From Rhizobium sp. NFR07 (GTDB lineage Bacteria; Pseudomonadota; Alphaproteobacteria; Rhizobiales; Rhizobiaceae): a stretch of DNA of 64,000 nt. The notes beneath the pieces were generated by a model that worked only from the letters and a program-made list of their open reading frames with translations, searched no databases and was not told the DNA's origin. Of the stretch, positions 60,240 to 64,000 are shown piece by piece; positions within the stretch are counted from its first letter, which is position 1; each line of letters begins with the position of its first letter. The stretch covers positions 1 to 64,000 of the forward strand of contig NZ_FOKM01000015.1 in assembly GCF_900111905.1 (NCBI RefSeq). The letters are read 5' to 3'. Position numbers and translations under genes: made by a program.

Positions 60240-61271
60240 TCAATCGAGCGCGTAAACAGCAGCATTATCCTGGACTTCGCGAAGCCCTTTGTAGGAGGCG
60301 TGACGGAGGTTTCCGTCGTCCGTCCAGCCGCGAAACTCGATCTCGGCGATCAGCGTCGGCTGCGCAAAAACATAGTTCTTGCCCTTGAGTGGAACGACCG
60401 GCGTTCGAGTTTTCAGCATGTCGAGCGTCTTCTTCAGATAGGTCGCATCCTTTTCCTTGAAGCCCGTGCCGACGGCGCCGACATAGATCCAATCATGGCC
60501 GCGCCGGGCAGCCAGCAACAGACTACCGATCCCGCCTCGCGCGGCGGCTGACTGTTCGTAGCCGACGATCATGAAGCTTTCACTCTGAATACATTTGATC
60601 TTCAGCCAGTCGCCTGTTCGCCCGGATCGATATGGGCTGTCCCGATGCTTGGCGATAATGCCTTCCAATCCAAGCGAACGAGCGTTTTCTAGGAGCTCGG
60701 CGCCGTCACCCTGCACCTCCTCGGAAAGCTGTATCGCGCCAACGGCTCCGTCGAGAAGATCTGTCAGGAGATGCCGGCGGACCGAGAGTTCGGTCTTCGT
60801 CAGATCATGTCCGTCGAAATACAGGAGATCGAAAGCAAAGAGAACGGACTCGGTAGAGGTTCGTTTACCGCCGCGTCCGCCGAGCGATCGCTGAAGGGCG
60901 CCGAAGTCGGAGCGGCCTTGCGCATTGAGCACGACGGCTTCTCCATCGAGAATCGCGGTTCCAACCCCCAGCTCTTTGGCAGCTGCCGCAATCGCGGGAA
61001 AGCGATGTGTCCAGTCATGGCCGCCCCGCGTGATGATCCGCACGCCCTTCGGCTCGATGTGGATCGCCAGACGGTACCCGTCCCACTTTATCTCGTAGGC
61101 CCAATCCGGTCCGACCGGCGGCGCCGCCTTCAGCAAGGCCAGACATGGCTCGATCCGATCGGGCATCGGATCGAAGGGAAGATTCGGCTGTGCGGGGTCA
61201 CGCTTGCGTCGCGGCTGGGATTTCGCGGTGAAGCTATCGTCCCGCAGGAGCGGTTTCGCGGGTCTTTTCAT
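60240..61271 (-). CDS. ATP-dependent DNA ligase, LigD ligase domain only
   Basis: 343 residues: Lys in YEIKWDGYRLAIHI (motif I), ILDGEAVVLNAQGRSDFG, LFAFDLLYFDGHDL, GLEGIIAKHRDSPYRSGR, WLKIKCIQ and the OB-fold with AQPTLIAEIEFRGWTDD. No phosphoesterase or polymerase part, so it is a second, short LigD-type ligase. The ATG overlaps the stop of the ku gene upstream (ATGA), giving a ku-ku-lig operon. Confidence 0.93.
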   Translation of the reverse strand: MKRPAKPLLRDDSFTAKSQPRRKRDPAQPNLPFDPMPDRIEPCLALLKAAPPVGPDWAYEIKWDGYRLAIHIEPKGVRIITRGGHDWTHRFPAIAAAAKELGVGTAILDGEAVVLNAQGRSDFGALQRSLGGRGGKRTSTESVLFAFDLLYFDGHDLTKTELSVRRHLLTDLLDGAVGAIQLSEEVQGDGAELLENARSLGLEGIIAKHRDSPYRSGRTGDWLKIKCIQSESFMIVGYEQSAAARGGIGSLLLAARRGHDWIYVGAVGTGFKEKDATYLKKTLDMLKTRTPVVPLKGKNYVFAQPTLIAEIEFRGWTDDGNLRHASYKGLREVQDNAAVYALD

Positions 61272-62080
61272 TTGCCGATCCGGGTTTCAGCGGCGACCGA
61301 CTTCTTCAAGGCATCCATGATGTTGATGACGTTACTCGGGGCGGGCGCCGAGGCCGGTGCTTTCGCCTTGGCCTTTGAAGGCTTCTTCAGCGCCTTCTTC
61401 TTGGCCGCGATGATGTCGAGCAGCCGATCCTGGACCGGATCAATGACCATCTTCGGATTCCAGTGCTGGGTCTGCTTTTTGATCAGTTGCTGCACCAGGG
61501 GCATCATGTCACTATCCGCCCTCTCATCGCCGATCCCGGCGAAGTAGGTATCCTCGTCACGGACTTCATCCCCGTAGCGCAATGTCCAGAGCACGATACC
61601 CTTGCCACGCGGTTCCAGCATGACGGCGCGCTCGCGGCGGGTAATGACCAGTCGCGAGATGCCGACCATGTCCTGGGATTCCATTGCATCGCGAATCACC
61701 GAAAAGGCCTCTTGGCCAACCGGATCGTTCGGAGACAAATAATAGGGGGTGTCCAGCCAGATCCATTCGATGCTGTCGCGGGGTGTAAACGTCGAGATAT
61801 CGATCGTCTTGGTACTGTCGAGCGCGACGTTTTCAAGCTCCTCGTCTTCCAGCATGACATAGTCGTTCTCGCCACGCTGGTAGCCTTTGACCTCGTCTTC
61901 GTCTTTCACCTCCTTGCCGGTGACGGAATCCACATAGTGGCTGACGACGCGGTTCTGGGTCTCGCGGTTGAGGGTATGGAAGCGAACCTTCTCGTTTTCG
62001 GAGGTCGCCGGCATCATCTGCACCGGTCAGGTCACCAGCGACAGCTTGAGATAGCCTTTCCAGTAGGGACGAAGAGCCAT
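61268..62080 (-). pseudogene. ku, DNA end-binding protein gene with in-frame TGA at codon 18
   Basis: From ATG 62080, preceded by GGAGG, the frame reads MALRPYWKGYLKLSLVT, then TGA (62,029-62,027), then PVQMMPATSENEKVRFHTLN and on through a complete Ku core (QRGENDYVMLEDEELENVAL, LDTPYYLSP, RAVMLEPRGKGIVLWTLRYG) and a Lys-rich tail. Ku proteins have VTCPV at this place, so TGC has become TGA. Restart at GTG 62023 or ATG 62017 would lose the first beta strands. Either a nonsense mutation or a sequencing error. Confidence 0.85.
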
Positions 62081-62092
62081 GGTATCCTCCAA

Positions 62093-62992
62093 TCAACCGG
62101 CGCGGCGGGTTGGCGCAGTGACTTGTTTCGCCTTGGCCGCGGCGGCAGGCTTTGCTGCCTTTTGTCGGGCAGCACCCTTGTGGGCGTTGGCGGCAGTGGG
62201 CTTCGATCCCGCTTTGCCGCCGATACCGGCGCTCTCGCGCAGGGCCTGGAGCAGATCGCTCTGTTTGGAAACCGCCGGCGCCTTCTTCTTTGGAAGCGAC
62301 CGACCCTCGATCTTGGCCTTCACTAATTCCGCGACGGCGGCCTCATAGCGGTCATCGACGGTGCTGGCATCGAAGCTTCCCTTCTTGGTGCCAATGATAT
62401 GCTGGGCAAGCTCCAGCATTTCGCCTTCGATCTTGAGGTCGGGCAGTTCCTCGAAGGCCTCCTGAGAGGAGCGAACTTCATAATCGAAGTTGAGCGTCGT
62501 GGCGATCAGACCTTTGCCGTGCGGCCTGATCAACACTGTGCGCATGCGGCGGAAAAGGACCGTGCGCGCGATCGCCGCGACCTTGGCCTTCTTCATGCCG
62601 TCGCGCAAAAGCACGAAGGCATCGGTGCCCATCTTGTCCGGCGCCAGGTAATACGGCTTGTCGAAATAGACGTCGTCGATTTCGTTGCAGGGGATAAAGG
62701 CGTCGATCTTGAGGGTCTTGTCGCTATCAGGAACGGCGGCCGCCACCTCGTCCGGCTCGAGGATGATATACTGGCCGTTTTCGATCTCGTAGCCTTTAAC
62801 CTGGTCGTCTCGCTCGACGGGATCGCCGGTCTCGCTATCGACGAACTCGCGCTTGACGCGGTTTCCGGTTTTGCGATTGAGCGTATTGAACGCAATGCGT
62901 TCCGACGAAGAAGCCGCGGTGTAGAGGGCCACCGGACAGGCAACCTCTCCGAATTTGATGAAGCCTTTCCAATTCGCTCTTGGGGCGACCAT
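62093..62992 (-). CDS. Ku-family DNA end-binding protein
   Basis: 299 residues from ATG 62992 (MVAPRANWKGFIKFGEVACP) with the VACPV motif intact. The Ku core has IAFNTLNRKTGNRVKREFVD, GYEIENGQYIILEPDEVAA, FDKPYYLAPDKMGTDAFVLL and RMRTVLIRPHGKGLIATTLN, and there is a Lys/Ala-rich C-terminal tail. It forms a ring on DNA ends and recruits LigD. First gene of the ku-ku-lig operon, 12 bases before the second ku. A possible EcfG-type promoter lies at 63,026-63,050. Confidence 0.95.
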   Translation of the reverse strand: MVAPRANWKGFIKFGEVACPVALYTAASSSERIAFNTLNRKTGNRVKREFVDSETGDPVERDDQVKGYEIENGQYIILEPDEVAAAVPDSDKTLKIDAFIPCNEIDDVYFDKPYYLAPDKMGTDAFVLLRDGMKKAKVAAIARTVLFRRMRTVLIRPHGKGLIATTLNFDYEVRSSQEAFEELPDLKIEGEMLELAQHIIGTKKGSFDASTVDDRYEAAVAELVKAKIEGRSLPKKKAPAVSKQSDLLQALRESAGIGGKAGSKPTAANAHKGAARQKAAKPAAAAKAKQVTAPTRRAG

Positions 62993-63025
62993 GACGCAAA
63001 ACTCCTGACACAACCAATGCGATTC

Positions 63026-63050
63026 AAGCGAATCGACATGTAATTGTTCC
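63026..63050 (-). promoter_or_regulatory. Possible EcfG/RpoE2-type promoter before ku
   Basis: On the minus strand GGAAC (63,050-63,046) is followed after 15 bases by CGCTT, near the GGAAC-N16-CGTT general-stress promoter pattern of rhizobia. The -10 match is poor, so this is tentative. Confidence 0.3.
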
Positions 63051-63189
63051 GAGTCGAAACGAATCATTTTTCAATGACTTAGGCCGATTGGGGCGCTCGT
63101 TTTGCGAGTCTGCGCTAGGCTGTTGATTCCGGTGCATCTTTTCGCGATCACGCGCGTTTCCCTGTACAGCACCCTGGAGGAGTCCTGCC

Positions 63190-63366
63190 ATGAGCAAACG
63201 CGAACTGATCGATACCGGAACCGACAAGCGCTATGTCCGCCGTGACAAGGAAGGCAAGTTCAAGGAGAGCGTCGACGTCTCGCGATCGCTGTCCGCCGAT
63301 GCCCGTCGCGACGCGAAGCATGATGCGAAGCCCGGCCAGGGCGACAGGGGCGATCGCAAACACTGA
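63190..63366 (+). CDS. 58-residue charged protein, unknown function
   Basis: ATG 63190 follows CTGGAGGAGTC. The product reads MSKRELIDTGTDKRYVRRDK, EGKFKESVDVSRSLSADARR and a His/Lys/Asp-rich end. It is hydrophilic and probably disordered; the start resembles a short family common in rhizobia next to stress genes. The exonuclease gene starts 11 bases later. Confidence 0.7.
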   Translation: MSKRELIDTGTDKRYVRRDKEGKFKESVDVSRSLSADARRDAKHDAKPGQGDRGDRKH

Positions 63367-63377
63367 CGGCAACGCCG

Positions 63378-64000
63378 GTGAAGCTCGCCACCTATAACGT
63401 CAACGGCATCAACGGTCGCCTCGACGTCCTGCTGCGGTGGCTGGCCGAAGCGCAGCCTGATGTCGTCTGTCTGCAGGAACTCAAGGCGCCGGATGAAAAG
63501 TTTCCGCGCCGCGAGATCGAGCGGGCAGGCTATGGCGCCATCTGGCATGGTCAAAAATCCTGGAATGGTGTGGCGATCCTAGCCCGGGACCAGGAGCCGC
63601 ACGAGACGCGCCGCGGCTTACCGGGCGATCCCGACGATAGCCATAGCCGCTATATCGAGGCGGCCATCGATGGTATGATCGTCGGCTGCCTCTATCTTCC
63701 AAATGGCAATCCGGCACCTGGGCCGAAGTTCGACTACAAACTCCGCTGGTTCGGGCGGCTGCATTCCTACGCGGCGGAACTGTTTGAGCTCGATGTGCCG
63801 GTCGCCCTTGTCGGAGACTTCAACGTCATGCCGACCGACCTCGACGTCTACAAGCCGGAGCGCTGGCGAGACGATGCCCTGTTTCGGCCGGAAGTACGGG
63901 CCGCCTATGCCGAGCTCATTGCCATGGGCTGGACGGACGCCGTCAGGCTGCTGCATCCGGAAGAGCGGATCTATACGTTCTGGAAGTATTTCCGCAACGC
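63378..64000 (+). CDS. Exonuclease III (xthA-like), 3' end outside the window
   Basis: The GTG at 63378 is chosen since the family starts with MKLATYNVNGI. Visible catalytic residues: N7 in TYNVNGING, E34 in CLQELKAPDEKFP, and D147/N149 in VGDFNVMPTDLDV. WNGVAILARD and CLYLPNGNP also match. The last His/Asp motif lies beyond 64,000. It removes 3' blocks and cuts abasic sites. It is probably co-transcribed with the 63,190 gene and faces away from the ku operon. Confidence 0.93.
   Translation, partial: MKLATYNVNGINGRLDVLLRWLAEAQPDVVCLQELKAPDEKFPRREIERAGYGAIWHGQKSWNGVAILARDQEPHETRRGLPGDPDDSHSRYIEAAIDGMIVGCLYLPNGNPAPGPKFDYKLRWFGRLHSYAAELFELDVPVALVGDFNVMPTDLDVYKPERWRDDALFRPEVRAAYAELIAMGWTDAVRLLHPEERIYTFWKYFRN

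Overview
The window looks like accessory DNA from a member of the Rhizobiaceae (Rhizobium, Agrobacterium, Sinorhizobium or Shinella type), most likely a conjugative plasmid or a large secondary replicon. This rests on a rhizobial-type tra module (traR/traM, traAFBH, traCDG), a BA14K protein, SyrB-like small proteins, DUF736 and DUF982 genes, cuckoo-type small RNA hairpins, an alphaproteobacterial SOS box (GTTC-N7-GTTC) and several Ku/LigD genes. Genus and replicon cannot be fixed from the sequence alone, and no replication genes, trb genes or traI are present.

Layout. 1-5,700: an IS66 tail beside a truncated monooxygenase, a BA14K protein, a class C beta-lactamase, a two-component system with a frameshifted SpoIIM-like membrane gene upstream, and a lipoprotein. 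5,890-10,450: an S9 peptidase with a MerR regulator, a LysR regulator and an L,D-transpeptidase. 10,870-26,000: small-molecule metabolism, namely aconitase X (cis-3-hydroxyproline dehydratase), an aldo/keto reductase with a Gfo/Idh/MocA oxidoreductase, an MFS pump, a pirin, an alcohol dehydrogenase / MBL hydrolase / aldehyde dehydrogenase cluster, LysR regulators and a nitroreductase-like gene. 26,290-36,010: quorum-controlled conjugation. TraR and TraM are followed by traHBFA, then by the oriT with a RSF1010-like nic region and an 18-bp tra box, then by divergent traCDG.

36,000-51,760 is plasmid backbone with many small genes: a WGR protein, a nuclease, DUF736, an ArdC-type antirestriction gene, a large ParB-like protein and SyrB-like proteins. 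An IS110-family element lies near 38.1-39.4 kb. The most striking object here is a Recombinase-In-Trio (RIT) element at about 41,937-46,793. It has three overlapping tyrosine recombinase genes, imperfect terminal inverted repeats of about 85 bp and two small membrane-protein genes as apparent cargo, and it splits ardC into two parts that still match end to end.

51,980-64,000 is a stress and DNA-repair region: an AraC regulator facing an NmrA-like reductase, an SOS-boxed imuA with a truncated imuB and no dnaE2, a minus-strand array of four hairpins each showing a CCUCCUCCC-type loop (cuckoo/CcsR-like sRNA), a three-domain LigD, a ROSE-type RNA thermometer before hsp20, a ku-ku-ligase operon in which one ku has an in-frame TGA, and the start of an exonuclease III gene.

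How the parts work together: TraR should activate both tra operons from the shared region at oriT, with TraM damping it. ArdC, the ParB-like protein and the DUF736 gene are plausible plasmid-establishment genes and share a hairpin leader. The 3' end of the window is a cluster for non-homologous end joining, heat response and mutagenic repair.
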